Below the pieces are notes generated by a model. It worked only from the letters and a program-made list of their open reading frames with translations, made no database searches and had not been told where the DNA came from. Below, one piece after another: positions 44,261 through 54,039 of a DNA stretch of 64,000 nucleotides; the stretch's first letter is position 1, and each line of letters opens with the position of its first letter. Made by a program: the position numbers and the translations under genes. Source of the DNA: JAKZVK01 sp965237575 (GTDB lineage Bacteria; Acidobacteriota; Terriglobia; Bryobacterales; UBA6623); the NCBI GenBank assembly GCA_965237575.1, contig CBDEGI010000004.1, positions 2,294,001-2,358,000 on the forward strand, read 5' to 3'.

Positions 44261-45352
44261 TAGCGGGTTTGGGACTCCACTATCGGCAGGGCGTTGGACC
44301 GGCCCCCAGCCGCTCGGTCCTTCTTGGCTGAGACCGTTGTACGCCGAGGCTCCGCGACCGGGACAAGGACTAAGTCACTCGAAAGGAACCACATAGCGCT
44401 CGTTCGCAGGAAGATGGTGTGAAAAATCAGAGTGTTGTACCGCTGGCGACGTGACAGGCAGAGCGTGGCGAAACAGGGGAGCCTGTCGCAAGCGGTACAA
44501 CGATATGAAGGAAGTGTCGGGGTGCCGGACCCTATGGGGTTTGTATTCTTTCCCCTTTGGAATCAGTAACTTGAATAAGAGAGCCTCGGCTCAACTGTGG
44601 TCCCATTCGATGGTACCGCGCCGCAGTCGTGAACGATCTCACAGACGGAGCGTCCCTGACCGCGTTCGTCGCTACATGCCGCAGTGTGGTGTTGGGAGCA
44701 TACCACACGCGGAGCGTCTGTGATCACATTCGCTGCGACCCCGGGCACGCTCTTGCGGAACAGGACACGCGAAGCGTCTGTGGCCCGTGGGCCACTTCGT
44801 TCATATCGGGTTCCGACTCCGAATCCGCCACCTCTCCCACTAACTTGTTACAGAAGGGGGACTTAGCTGGAATCACTGCCGAACGTGGCTTCTAGTCGGC
44901 AATCCGGGGCAAGTGAAGCTGTCTTTCTCGAACGCGGCCTCGAAGACCTCGAAGTGTGGGCTAGATCCGCCGTTGTCGGCTAGTGCTTAGCCATGACGAC
45001 AAACCGGGGTCAACCGATTCCGCCGCACGCCATCAGTCCGGTCGCGATCGGCGACTCGGTCAAAGCGGCCCGCGAGGCTGACGGCGTTTGGTTTTTCACC
45101 AAGTAATCGAGGGCATCACGAGCACTGGGGGCGCAGCTCCCCAAACCTGCCGTGGCGGTACTCTTACTGACGCGCGCTGATTCACGACCGACGAATCACG
45201 GATCACTGGTTCCAAGCCGAGCAGCGGCGGCAACCAGGGTCGATAAACCCTTCGCCGTTTGAAGACTTCTCGGATCTGGAGGCAACAACCCACCCGCCAG
45301 CGGGATTCGAGCCGGATCGGTCCGCGATTATGTAGGGCGAGTGGTCGGTAGC
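44261..45352. other. Accessory intergenic region with repeats, no firm gene
   Basis: Contains the structured repeat at 44352-44545 and three loose copies of GGAGCGTCTGTG-like words at 44644-44785. A 37-codon frame at 44993-45106 (MTTNRGQPIPPHAISPVAIG, ending VWFFTK) has a plausible ATG but no ribosome site, so I do not call it. No other coding signal. Confidence 0.45.
44352..44545 (+). repeat. Dispersed structured repeat, copy X
   Basis: Homologous over about 190 bp to the inverted copy at 50385-50583. Shared blocks: AGGACTAAGTC, ACATAG, AATCAGAGTGTTGTA, ACGATwTGAAGG and TATGGGGTTTGTAT. A 10-bp stem TTGTACCGCT/AGCGGTACAA spans the middle. In the other copy the same stem is TTGTATCGCA/TGCGATACGA, i.e. 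C-G has become T-A on both sides. A structured RNA or a palindromic mobile-element end would both fit. Confidence 0.6.
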
Positions 45353-46107
45353 TTATCCCGATGTTTCTTGAATCCAAGCGCTGCTGTCGACCGCGGCCTG
45401 GATCTGATCGAGACAGGAGGGTGAGATGAGATGGTGGCGAACAATCTCGGCATTGGGTCGCGCGCTGCGCACAACTGGGTGCGCGCAGTAATCGCAGAAA
45501 ATCAGGTCCGCGGCGCCAAGCGCGGCGAGCGGGCCGCCAGAGATCAACAAGCTCCGGATGGAATGGCCAATGGCGACAGCCGGCGCCAGCACACCGCGGG
45601 CCATCTCTAGGAAGTACTCGCTGATCGAGGCTACAACGATTAGTGAGGGATGATCGAGGCGCCGAATCCTCGATGCGTGGTCCACGGCGGATGGAGAGAT
45701 TCGGTGACAGTCACAGAATTGGCTCGCTGGGGTATGCACTTGCGAAGCCCCAAGGAAGTGGGCTCTGGAGGACTATCGCGCACGTGGGGGTTCAAGAGCG
45801 CTTCGCCTTCAGGTTTCAAAGTCAACCGCTGCCGTCCCCCCGCGGGGCGCAATGAGCGGCGGCTATAGGACCCACGACCGCTGCCCGATGGCCCCTCGAG
45901 GGACGGTCGCCGCAGTCGCCGACCACAAGTTCGGGAGTCAAGTGCATACCCCGATTGGCTCGAAGTGGTTCCGATCCGTGGTTGAACCGGGCTTTCGGGG
46001 CCGACGGCATCGAAGTTGGTGTTGAAAACAAAGGTTCTATCGGAATCCCGACCGACCGAGCCTGCCGGGAGTGTGGTCGAATTGACACAATTGATATGCC
46101 ATGTCAC
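45353..46107 (-). pseudogene. Unknown regulator-like protein split by a MITE
   Basis: The native frame starts MTWHINCVNSTTLPAGSVGR (start 46107) and runs to 45963. It resumes after the element with FCDCHRISPSAVDHASRIRR and LIVVASISEYFLEMARGVLAP, then AADLIFCDYCAHPVV and VRHHLISPSCLDQIQAAVDS. Removing the element and one duplication gives TTSSQFCDCHR in frame. The C-terminal pattern is loosely like the effector part of some transcription regulators, but I cannot name a family and see no helix-turn-helix. The downstream half also has the MITE-derived GTG start (MHTPASQFCD) with GGGAG before it. Confidence 0.5.
45727..45953. mobile_element. MITE-A copy 3 (227 bp)
   Basis: Ends CTGGGGTATGCACTTGCGAA and, inverted, CGGGGTATGCACTTGACTCC. 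Perfect 9-bp duplication ATTGGCTCG at 45718-45726 and 45954-45962. Shorter than copies 1 and 2 by small internal deletions. Confidence 0.92.
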
Positions 46108-46154
46108 CGATATGCCATCACCGATATGCCACCGATATGCCCGTCACCGATATG
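46105..46154. repeat. Four iterated CACCGATATG words upstream of a small gene
   Basis: CACCGATATG begins at 46105, 46119, 46130 and 46145, spaced 14, 11 and 15 bp, just before the ribosome site of the gene at 46197 and downstream of the divergent MITE-split gene. Could be operator iterons between two divergent genes or simple slippage. Confidence 0.6.
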
Positions 46155-46196
46155 TCACCTTTTTGTAGTAGTTTGAGTGAACAAGGAGCTATGCAG

Positions 46197-46664
46197 ATGC
46201 CTCAGAAGTCGAGTGGTCACGTAGCACAATCGCTGCCAGATATTCCCACCTCGCAGGAGGTATTTCGATATAGATCAACGATTCGAATATCCATAGAGAC
46301 AGCGACTTGCAAGTTCAATCCAGCGATACCGCTGGACGCGAGGCGAGCTATCCTTCTCAAGGACCCTGGTTGGCGCATGCCTTGGCCCCCGCCATTGACT
46401 GGCGCCGCGGATCGAGACGACCTTATTTTGGCGTTCTCTAGAATCGTTTGCGCGCTCGGCCTAAAGGCGGGCATTCCGGGCTCGACCGCCGAGGCGGTCA
46501 GGAGCGGCTTGTTCGAGATGTTCAGCTCGGTGCCGCAAGCCGGGTACACTAAAGAAAATACTGAGTCCTATCGACGATTCGCTGCGGATGCGTCGACGAG
46601 GATGATGGATCAGCCTCGTGGGGGTACTGCGAAGACAGACCCGGTCTCACGGTGCCGGGGGTAG
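46197..46664 (+). CDS. Hypothetical 155-residue protein
   Basis: Starts MPQKSSGHVAQSLPDIPTSQ with AAGGAG 8 nt upstream (ATG 46191 is too close to that site). The middle DDLILAFSRIVCALGLKAGIPG and ENTESYRRFAADASTRMMDQ look like helices of a soluble protein. Family not recognised. It faces away from the MITE-split gene and shares its upstream iterons, so co-regulation is possible. Confidence 0.5.
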   Translation: MPQKSSGHVAQSLPDIPTSQEVFRYRSTIRISIETATCKFNPAIPLDARRAILLKDPGWRMPWPPPLTGAADRDDLILAFSRIVCALGLKAGIPGSTAEAVRSGLFEMFSSVPQAGYTKENTESYRRFAADASTRMMDQPRGGTAKTDPVSRCRG

Positions 46665-46781
46665 ATGACCGTCCCCACCACCTCGGCAAGCCCGGTGTCG
46701 AGATTTTTGTTCAGAACTTGCTCCGCGCCAACCTGTTAGAGCGAATCGAGAAGCTTCACTCGCCCGGCCAGTGATGAGCGA

Positions 46782-47914
46782 TTAGGTCTAAATGGGGTAT
46801 CCACTTGACTCAGGTAGCCCCAAGGCGTTGTGGTTTGGTCGATCCATAGACGCCAGCACACTGCACCCAGAATGCATCCAGGGGTGCCAGACGCCGGTCT
46901 GGACGCGATCGGACCACGAGGCTGCGTTCGGGGCCGATCAAGGATCACGCACGCGCCATGGCCATCGCAGGCTTGGAAACGTCGTGCTATCGGCAAGCCT
47001 TTCCGGGAGCCGCCAATGGCCAACCACGGTATGTTGTGGTCACCTGAGTCAAATGGATACCCCACTTAGGTCTAAATGGGGTATCCACTTGACTCAGGTA
47101 GCCCCTAGGCGTTGTGGTGGTCGATCCATGGACGCCGGCACCCAGAATGCACCCTGGGGCGCCAGACGCCGGTCTGCAGGCAATTGGGCCACGAGGCTGC
47201 GTTTCGGGCCGATCAAGGATTACGCACGCGCCATGGCCATCGCAGGCTTGGAAACGTGGTGCTATCGGCATCCTTTCCGGGGGCCGCCAATGGCCAACCA
47301 CAGTATGTTGTGGTCACCTGAGTCAAATGGATACCCCACTTAGGTCTAAATGGGGTATCCACTTGACTCAGGTAGCCCCTAGGCGTTGTGGTTTGGTCGA
47401 TCCATGGACGCCAGCACACTGCACCCAGAATGCACCCTGGGGCGCCAGACGCCGGTCTGCAGGCAATTGGGCCACGAGGCTGCGTTTCGGGCCGATCAAG
47501 GATTACGCACGCGCCATGGCCATCGCAGGCTTGGAAACGTGGTGCTATCGGCAAGCCTTTCCGGGGGCCGCCAATGGCCAACCACAGTATGTTGTGGTCA
47601 CCTGAGTCAAATGGATACCCCACTTAGGTCTAAATGGGGTATCCACTTGACTCAGGTAGCCCCTAGGCGTTGTGGTTTGGTCGATCCATGGACGCCAGCA
47701 CACTGCACCCAGAATGCACCCTGGGGCGCCAGACGCCGGTCTGCAGGCAATTGGGCCACGAGGCTGCGTCGGGCCGATCAAGGATTACGCACGCGCCATG
47801 GCCATCGCAGGCTTGGAAACGTGGTGCTATCGGCAAGCCTTTCCGGGGGCCGCCAATGGCCAACCACAGTATGTTGTGGTCACCTGAGTCAAATGGATAC
47901 CCCACTTAGGTCTA
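46782..47914. mobile_element. Tandem array of four MITE-B units
   Basis: Units at 46791-47065 (275 bp), 47075-47339 (265), 47349-47623 (275) and 47633-47905 (273). Each starts AATGGGGTATCCACTTGACT and ends ATGGATACCCCAC. The same 9-bp word TTAGGTCTA flanks the array on both sides and lies between every pair of units (46782, 47066, 47340, 47624, 47906). Units 2-4 are almost identical apart from short deletions; unit 1 is more diverged. No transposase. The shared duplication means one original insertion that was later amplified as a MITE-plus-9-bp block. Confidence 0.93.
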
Positions 47915-47988
47915 TTTTAGATAGGCCTTTTCGTGTTGAGCCCGGTCCACGGGGCGTATCCATCTGCCTCATGCCGGTCTCGAGCCCA

Positions 47989-49257
47989 TCACCGGCCGGC
48001 ATTCTCTCGAATGCAGTACACGCGCGAGTCTGTTCGGTAAAACAACTCGTTTCCGGAGACAGCGGGTGAAGCGGTTATTCTCTCGCCGAGGCTGTTTGTG
48101 GCCGGCAACTCGAACTCCCTCCCAGCCTTGACCACGAAAGTCGTGCCCTCGATGTCACTCAAGTAGATACGTCCGTCGCCGGCGATCGGGGAAGCGTTGC
48201 AGGCGCCGCCCAGTCGCTTGCGGTAGAGTTCGTTGCCGGTCTTCCCGTCAAGGCAGGCCAGCACACCGCTGTCCATCAGGACGTAGAGCAAGCCTCGATA
48301 GAGGATTGGCGACGGTTCCTGCGGCCCCGGCTTCCGGCTGACCCACACCAACTCCGGCGGTTGCCCGTTGCCGACAAGTCGAATTGCGTGGATGGGACTC
48401 TGCCGCCACAATTGCAGGAACACCATGCCGTCTCCGTAGATCGGACTCACGATGATCTCGCCGTTGAACGGCCCTTCCCCTTCGCCATATTTCCACAACT
48501 CGGTGTGTATTTTTGCGTCGAAAGCCGTGAGGCGGTTCTTTCCGGACACCAGGATGTCGGTCTGCCCATGATGCTCCAAGAGTAGCGGCGTTGCGTGGGC
48601 CGTACCGATGGGTCGATCTTTCTTCCAGACAATCCGACCCGTTCGCTTGTCAAGACCCACCAGAAAACAAGGGCCCTTGTGATGGTCCCATGGGAGCAGT
48701 ACGGAGTCCTCCAGAACGAGGGGGCTCACCGAGTACCCCCATGCCATTTTGGGGTTGCCGAATATTTCCATGTACCGTGTGACCCAGATCAGTGTGCCGT
48801 CGTGGGAGTAGCGGGCAACGTCGGAATTGCCGAACGCGACGTAGACCGCATCCTCGGTGACAGCGGGGGTATTCACGGCAAGACTGGACTTCTCGTGAGT
48901 CCGCTGGTCTACGCCCAATCCGAAGTCATGCCGCCACAATTCCTTGCCGGTGTCTCGATGAAAGCACAGCGTTAGTAGTGATTTCCTGCCGCCTTGTTCC
49001 ACTTCGGAAGTGACGAACAGCCGGTGTCGGTAGACCACCGGGGAACTCGTTCCCCAACCCGGCAACTCGACCGACCAACGGACGTTCTCGGTCTGGCTCC
49101 ATTGAGTCGGGAGACTCCCCCCGTCCGCCACTCCATCAGCATTGGGCCCTCTCCACCTCGGCCAATCGACGGTGCCTCTAGCGGGGTGCGCGGCCAGGCC
49201 GAGGGTGGCCGGCAAGGCGACAGCGCTCAGCGCGCTCAGCGCTTCTCGTCGATTCAT
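47989..49257 (-). CDS. Secreted PQQ-like beta-propeller repeat protein
   Basis: 422 residues with a leader MNRREALSALSAVALPATLG. The opening DWPRWRGPNADGVADGGSLP is the usual start of these outer-membrane or periplasmic propellers. Repeats of the type VVYRHRLFVTSEVEQGG, TPAVTEDAVYVAFGNSD, VGLDKRTGRIVWKKD, ILYRGLLYVLMDSGVLACLDGKTGNELYRK and ASPIAGDGRIYLSDIEGTTFVV form seven or eight blades. There is no heme motif and no evident PQQ active site, so it is probably a binding scaffold rather than a dehydrogenase. Intact relative of the remnants at 13803 and 39109. Confidence 0.85.
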   Translation of the reverse strand: MNRREALSALSAVALPATLGLAAHPARGTVDWPRWRGPNADGVADGGSLPTQWSQTENVRWSVELPGWGTSSPVVYRHRLFVTSEVEQGGRKSLLTLCFHRDTGKELWRHDFGLGVDQRTHEKSSLAVNTPAVTEDAVYVAFGNSDVARYSHDGTLIWVTRYMEIFGNPKMAWGYSVSPLVLEDSVLLPWDHHKGPCFLVGLDKRTGRIVWKKDRPIGTAHATPLLLEHHGQTDILVSGKNRLTAFDAKIHTELWKYGEGEGPFNGEIIVSPIYGDGMVFLQLWRQSPIHAIRLVGNGQPPELVWVSRKPGPQEPSPILYRGLLYVLMDSGVLACLDGKTGNELYRKRLGGACNASPIAGDGRIYLSDIEGTTFVVKAGREFELPATNSLGERITASPAVSGNELFYRTDSRVYCIRENAGR

Positions 49258-49432
49258 CCAGTGTTGCTCCAAGGGCAACTTTCGCGGCTCAACCACGATT
49301 CTACTGGCACCAGGACCGGCTCAAGTGTCCCCAAACAACTTTCGCAGATGCCGTGGGCGCCTGACTACTTGGCGGGAAGGCGATATGAACATCTATCTGC
49401 GGACGAGGTCCATGTCATTCGCTTCCGGGGAC

Positions 49433-50125
49433 TTAATCTTGCTCACGGTCGCCGATCTCCTCGCGCCCTCCACGTGGTTTGAAGCGCGCATAGTACGTCC
49501 GATACCCCAGAAGGCGCGCGGTCGGCCCGATGGCATGGAATAGAAGTCGCTGCAACGGGACGGGTGGATTCGCCAGCCACGAATCGTAGGCAGGACTGAA
49601 ACGCGACATCTGAAGCAACGCCCTGGGGGGCCGCTGATTGGCTGGCTCTTCGTCAAAGAAGCCGTAAGCTTGCGTGAGGAAAACGCTGAACGGCTCGGGG
49701 ATTCCGTACTCCTCTGTCAGCGGACCGCGTACGACGACCGGTTGGTTCGTCTGGTTGAAGGGCTTGTGCGGCGTACCCGGCGAGACAAGAAAGGATTCGG
49801 ACAGACCTAGTTCCAAGACTTCACCGTTCACTAGCAGGCTCAGCGTACCCCCGGCAACGATGAATCGCTCCGAGAAAGATGTATGGATGTGTTCGGGCGG
49901 TCCTGGAGCATTGGGGTGCAAGGTCAACTCAAGCCAGAACCGTCCGCCTGCGCGCTTCAGTATCCGCTGCTCGAATCCCTCTGATTCGCTCGCAAACAGG
50001 TATCCGACCGGCGGGTAGTATGACTGGTCGGGCGCCGGCTCAGGAAGCACCAATTGGTCCAGCGCCGCACCACCGACAAGATAGAGCGCTAACAGCGCAA
50101 CCGATATCTTCACGATTCGCTTCAT
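49433..50125 (-). CDS. Membrane-anchored cupin-domain protein
   Basis: 230 residues. The N-terminal hydrophobic anchor (IVKISVALLALYLVGGAAL) is followed by a single cupin: GPPEHIHTSFSERFIVAGGTLSLLVNG carries the first motif (HxH...E), and LVSPGTPHKPFNQTNQPVVVRG the second with its histidine. The C-terminal 90 residues are basic and helical. Cupins of this sort bind a metal; the substrate cannot be inferred. Stands alone between the propeller and the kinase region. Confidence 0.78.
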   Translation of the reverse strand: MKRIVKISVALLALYLVGGAALDQLVLPEPAPDQSYYPPVGYLFASESEGFEQRILKRAGGRFWLELTLHPNAPGPPEHIHTSFSERFIVAGGTLSLLVNGEVLELGLSESFLVSPGTPHKPFNQTNQPVVVRGPLTEEYGIPEPFSVFLTQAYGFFDEEPANQRPPRALLQMSRFSPAYDSWLANPPVPLQRLLFHAIGPTARLLGYRTYYARFKPRGGREEIGDREQD

Positions 50126-50384
50126 GGGGTTCTGGGGAGTGGCCTCTGCGAGCCTTTCGAGGAGCTTGCAGCAGCCGGGGGTTCCCCAACCACGACACGT
50201 CGATTCTACCGCTTAGCTACTCTGCGCAGGGTTGATGAACGGAACCGGATTTGAACGCAGCCGCTTCACGGCGGACGCTTCGCGTGGTAGGATTTGGCAG
50301 GGCAACTGCTGATGCGGTCGATCAAACCTGGAGCAGCTACCGTACCCCTTTCCCCCTTCGCAGGGCAACGACACCGCACCGCGC

Positions 50385-50583
50385 CGAACGAGTTGGGATA
50401 CAAACCCCATAAGAGCAATTGCCCTGCCAAATAGGGCCGCTGCCTTCAAATCGTCGTATCGCAAGCGCTTACCTCAGCATGGGGTCGAGCCTCTCTGCTC
50501 CCGGCGCCTGCGATACAACACTCTGATTTCACGCCACCTATTCTCCGACAGGTTCTATGTAGTTCGTTTCTGAGGACTTAGTC
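50385..50583 (-). repeat. Dispersed structured repeat, copy Y (inverted)
   Basis: Counterpart of 44352-44545 on the other strand. From the right end it reads CAGGACTAAGTC, CTACATAGAA, GGCGTGAAATCAGAGTGTTG, TATCGCAGGCGC, TTGCGATACGACGATTTGAA and, after an extra hairpin (GCCCTATTTGGCAGGGC), TATGGGGTTTGTATCC. It ends 24 bp past the stop of the kinase gene. Confidence 0.6.
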
Positions 50584-50606
50584 CTGTTGGGGGTGGTGGT
50601 GAGAGG

Positions 50607-53408
50607 CTAGTCTTCCAGCGGAACGCGGCGGCGCAGCTCGTCGAAGAAGTTCAACAGCATTGTCACGTGACGCTGGTCACTCTCAACAGTTTGGCCTTCG
50701 ACTTTGGTTGTGACCGCGAAACGCTTGCCGTCAGGCGCCATGACCGAGTCTGGCGTAAAAGGGCCCCCGTGCCACTTGGACGGCACATCGACCCAGACTC
50801 GCGGTTTGTCTGCGCGGAACGAGCCATTCTCCACCGAGTAGGAGACGGCCAAGATTCGATCGCCGCTTTCGTAGAATAGCTCGCGCCCGTTTGGCGACCA
50901 ACTTGGGAAAACGCCGTGATCAGACACCGACCATTTTCCACCGGGGCCAGGGAAGGGCCGCACGTAGATTTCATCACGGCCGGATTCGTTCGAAACGTAG
51001 GCAACCCAGCGTCCGTCCGGCGAGACAGCCGGAGAAGACTCTTCAAATGCGGTTTGAAGAAAAGGCTCTGGTTCGCCGGCTTGAGGTCCGCCGATCCCGT
51101 GCATCTCTAAAGGCGCCACCCAGATGTCGTAGCCTTGTCCTCCCACGCTTTGGTCATAGAAGAGAAATCCCCCATCCTGGGAAATCGAATAGGGGCGCAG
51201 AGCCCCGCCAGATACAACGCCCGAAAGCCCCGCAAAAACGCCGCCCTTGACGAGCTGTTGCGGCTTACCGCTCCCGTCGGCGCGTTCGACATAGACAATC
51301 CCCATTGCGGATTCCCGCTCAGACCTGTATGCGATATGCCTCCCGTCGGGGAACCAGACGGGGTGGGTATCAGGTCCCCGGCCGAACGTGAGGCGAGTCA
51401 TCGTTAGCCGCTCAAGATCGTAGATCCAGATGTTCTGTTCGGTTCCCTTCGCAATCGAAACAGCAAGCTTCCGGCCGTCCGGTGAGACTCGGGGTTGATA
51501 GTATCGCCCTGGTTCACTGATAAGCGGTTCGAGTGCGCCGGTCTGTGTGACCCACGTCAACTGCCATCGCGACGCGTCAACGGAACCTTCGGTATAGAGA
51601 AAAACACCTGTTTCGGAAAAGCTGAAATGCCCGCCTCCGCTTCCCGCATGACCGGAGACGTCAACCAACACGGGCACCGCGGGCTCGGTCAGCCGGAGTG
51701 TGGCGGCATCCATGGGAGCGGCGAATAGGGTGCCTCTTCTCAAGTAGATCAGATGACCGGTTGGCAGGTAATACCCGGAAACGCCGCCTTTGACCAGTGT
51801 CCTTCGCTCCCCGGTTTCGAAAGACTGTACATCAATCGTGGTCTCGTCGAAGAACTTGCCGGCTGATCCCGCAGTGAAGAGTACGGCTTTGCCGTCTGGC
51901 AATATCTGCGGCCATCGATGCGCGTCCTCTTGCCGATCCGGGTCTGCCTGCGTGATCACTTGCGGCTCGCCACCGGCAGCGGAAACCCGCACCAACCCGG
52001 TTATCGAACGGGGGGATGCAATGATCGTATCGTTGGTATCCCAACTACCGCCGAAAACCAGTGGTGCCTCACACAGGGGCACCGGTGCTCCGCCCTCGAC
52101 CGAGACCTTCTTGAGTTGCCCGTCCGCGTGGAAAGCGATCCACTTGCCGTCCGGTGAAAAGAAGGGCGCGCGCGCTCCGTCCGTGCCGTCCAGAGCTTCG
52201 AACTCCGTTTCGCTTAGTAAGCGGGTGTGGATCTGCCGGTCCCCAGGGCCCCCGGCCGCTATGGCCAAACGGGTTCCGTCGAGGGAAAGAGCGACGTCCG
52301 ACCCGAAGCCGGGATTGATGTCGCGGCCGAGGTCGACCTCCAGGCGCATTAAGGGCCGTTCGGGCGAGTCTTGAGTCTTTGTCAGCAGGAGAGAGGCTAT
52401 CACGATTAGGGCAATAGCCAAAGCAGCCGAAAGCATCCATGGCACGTACCGTAGAGTGGAGGCCGGGCTCCCGGCTTGTCTGGGTTCTGCGTGGCGCACG
52501 TCTCCTGCCGTGCGGGCTTGGGCCGGCGAAGCAACACCCGGCCGTTGATCACCAAGGTCTATCCCAGTGCGCAGAATCGTTGACCTACCGGATTTTAGTT
52601 TCTCGGCCAGGGTGCGCAGGTCTTTTGCAATCTCATCGGCGTGGCCATAGCGATCCTGCGCGTCCTTCGCCAGACACTTGACCACAAGTAGCTCCAACTC
52701 GATCGGCACTCCGGTGCGCACACCGGTCAACGGCTCGGGCTCCTGGTGAACGATCTCGAAGAGCAGCGCTTGGTCGTACTCGCCTTGGAACGGCCGCTGC
52801 CCCCGCACCATCTCGTACAGCACCACGCCCAATGCCCAGATGTCGGACCGGTTGTCCACCTCCATACCCTGCGCTTGCTCCGGCGACATGTAGGCGACCG
52901 TGCCCATCGTCTGATCTGCCTTTGTGAGCCGGGAGGCTTCCGTTAGGTGTGCCAGGCCGAAGTCCATGATCGTGGCACGGCCCTTGGCGTCAACCATCAC
53001 GTTGGCCGGTTTGATGTCGCGGTGAACAACGCCCTTCTCATGTGCCGCTTCCAGCCCCTCGGCGATTTGCCGGCCGATGTCGAGCGCTTCCTTCAGGGCC
53101 AGCGGCCCGCGCTCGATATGTGCCTCAAGCGGCTCCCCTTCGATGAAGGCCATCGAGAGGAACGTTCTACCCTCGGCTTCACTGATCTCGTATACAGGAC
53201 AGATGTTGGGGTGATGGATTCCCGCAGCCGCCTTGGCCTCGCGCAGGAATCGCGCCTTGGCTTCTTCGTCGTTGAGTAGATGACCGGCCAGAAACTTCAG
53301 CGCAACGGTGCGTTCGAGTTTGGTGTCCTCGGCCTTGTACACGACACCCATACCGCCCTCACCGAGCTTCTCGGTGATGTGGTAGTGGCTGATGGTTTGG
53401 CCGACCAT
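50607..53408 (-). CDS. Transmembrane Ser/Thr protein kinase with PD40/TolB-like propeller
   Basis: 933 residues. Kinase domain at 8-270: GEGGMGVVYKAEDTKLERTVALKFL (glycine loop and VALK lysine), HRDIKPANVMV (catalytic loop), DFGLAHL (DFG) and YMSPEQAQG (APE-like). One transmembrane helix (MLSAALAIALIVIASLLL, about 325-345) leads to a periplasmic six-bladed WD40-like/TolB propeller with PD40 repeats such as FFSPDGKWIAFHADG, RVSPDGRKLAVSI, AVSPDGRWVAYVSNESGRDEIYVRPFPG and SWSPNGRELFYES. This architecture is strongly expanded in Acidobacteriota. Signal and substrates unknown. Confidence 0.9.
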   Translation of the reverse strand: MVGQTISHYHITEKLGEGGMGVVYKAEDTKLERTVALKFLAGHLLNDEEAKARFLREAKAAAGIHHPNICPVYEISEAEGRTFLSMAFIEGEPLEAHIERGPLALKEALDIGRQIAEGLEAAHEKGVVHRDIKPANVMVDAKGRATIMDFGLAHLTEASRLTKADQTMGTVAYMSPEQAQGMEVDNRSDIWALGVVLYEMVRGQRPFQGEYDQALLFEIVHQEPEPLTGVRTGVPIELELLVVKCLAKDAQDRYGHADEIAKDLRTLAEKLKSGRSTILRTGIDLGDQRPGVASPAQARTAGDVRHAEPRQAGSPASTLRYVPWMLSAALAIALIVIASLLLTKTQDSPERPLMRLEVDLGRDINPGFGSDVALSLDGTRLAIAAGGPGDRQIHTRLLSETEFEALDGTDGARAPFFSPDGKWIAFHADGQLKKVSVEGGAPVPLCEAPLVFGGSWDTNDTIIASPRSITGLVRVSAAGGEPQVITQADPDRQEDAHRWPQILPDGKAVLFTAGSAGKFFDETTIDVQSFETGERRTLVKGGVSGYYLPTGHLIYLRRGTLFAAPMDAATLRLTEPAVPVLVDVSGHAGSGGGHFSFSETGVFLYTEGSVDASRWQLTWVTQTGALEPLISEPGRYYQPRVSPDGRKLAVSIAKGTEQNIWIYDLERLTMTRLTFGRGPDTHPVWFPDGRHIAYRSERESAMGIVYVERADGSGKPQQLVKGGVFAGLSGVVSGGALRPYSISQDGGFLFYDQSVGGQGYDIWVAPLEMHGIGGPQAGEPEPFLQTAFEESSPAVSPDGRWVAYVSNESGRDEIYVRPFPGPGGKWSVSDHGVFPSWSPNGRELFYESGDRILAVSYSVENGSFRADKPRVWVDVPSKWHGGPFTPDSVMAPDGKRFAVTTKVEGQTVESDQRHVTMLLNFFDELRRRVPLED

Positions 53409-54039
53409 GCTGGCCCGATTCTACCTCTTAGCGGATAACTGGCGTGAACAACCGAACCCATTCGATGCCGACCCAGATTTTCACTAGCTGCGTGACAGGA
53501 CTCGATTTGGGCCAACTGGACGACGGCTTGGGGAGGCTCTGATGCCCGATTGCGCAATGGGAAACTGTTTCTCGACCCCTTTCCGACCCTGACGCCCGTT
53601 CGTCGAACATTCTAGCGTTGAGCAAGCGGCACAGGGGCCCGCTCGCAGGAGCCAGCTCGTTCTCCGTCGCCTCAGGGCCCCTTACCGGAGGGGATCGGAA
53701 CCCAGGGTTCCGCGGTCCGCATTCCGGATGGCTCCACCCTCGGTTCGGATCCGACGGCCGCTGTGCGGACTCGAATGCGTTTGCAGCCCAAACTTCACAC
53801 CGGCCGACGGGCAGCAGTGTCTGCCGCTGCTTTTTGGGTGGACGCGGCGGTCCGCCTCTACAGTTCAACAGTCCAACCCAGGTCAACCCGCTCAACCGGT
53901 TGGACGCGGGCCACCCCAGCAGTGCTGCTATACTCAAATGACTCGTCCAGGAAGTTCCATCCGGTCGCACCAGGAACCCTGAAAACTGACGCAAACTTGG
54001 GCCTTCGCCGTGTAGCGACGGGCTCGACGGGAGCTTATC
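53409..54039. other. Intergenic region upstream of rpmI
   Basis: About 630 bp without a supported gene. infC, which often precedes rpmI, is absent here. It should carry the promoter of the ribosomal-protein/PheRS operon. Near 53880-53915 CCAACCCAGGTCAACCCGCT and CAACCGGTTGGACGCGGG form imperfect inverted arms that could be part of a leader, but this is weak. Confidence 0.4.

Noticed and set aside
44993..45106. 37-codon frame MTTNRGQPIPPH...
   Set aside because: No ribosome site and no conservation evidence; mentioned only within the intergenic entry.
46105..46154. CRISPR array
   Set aside because: Repeats are only 10 bp with 1-5-bp spacers, far too short for a CRISPR.
46792..48069. Open frames of up to 227 codons through the MITE-B tandem units
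   Set aside because: They repeat with the unit on both strands and arise from the repeat's composition. No ribosome site, no family, and the frame is set by repeat length.
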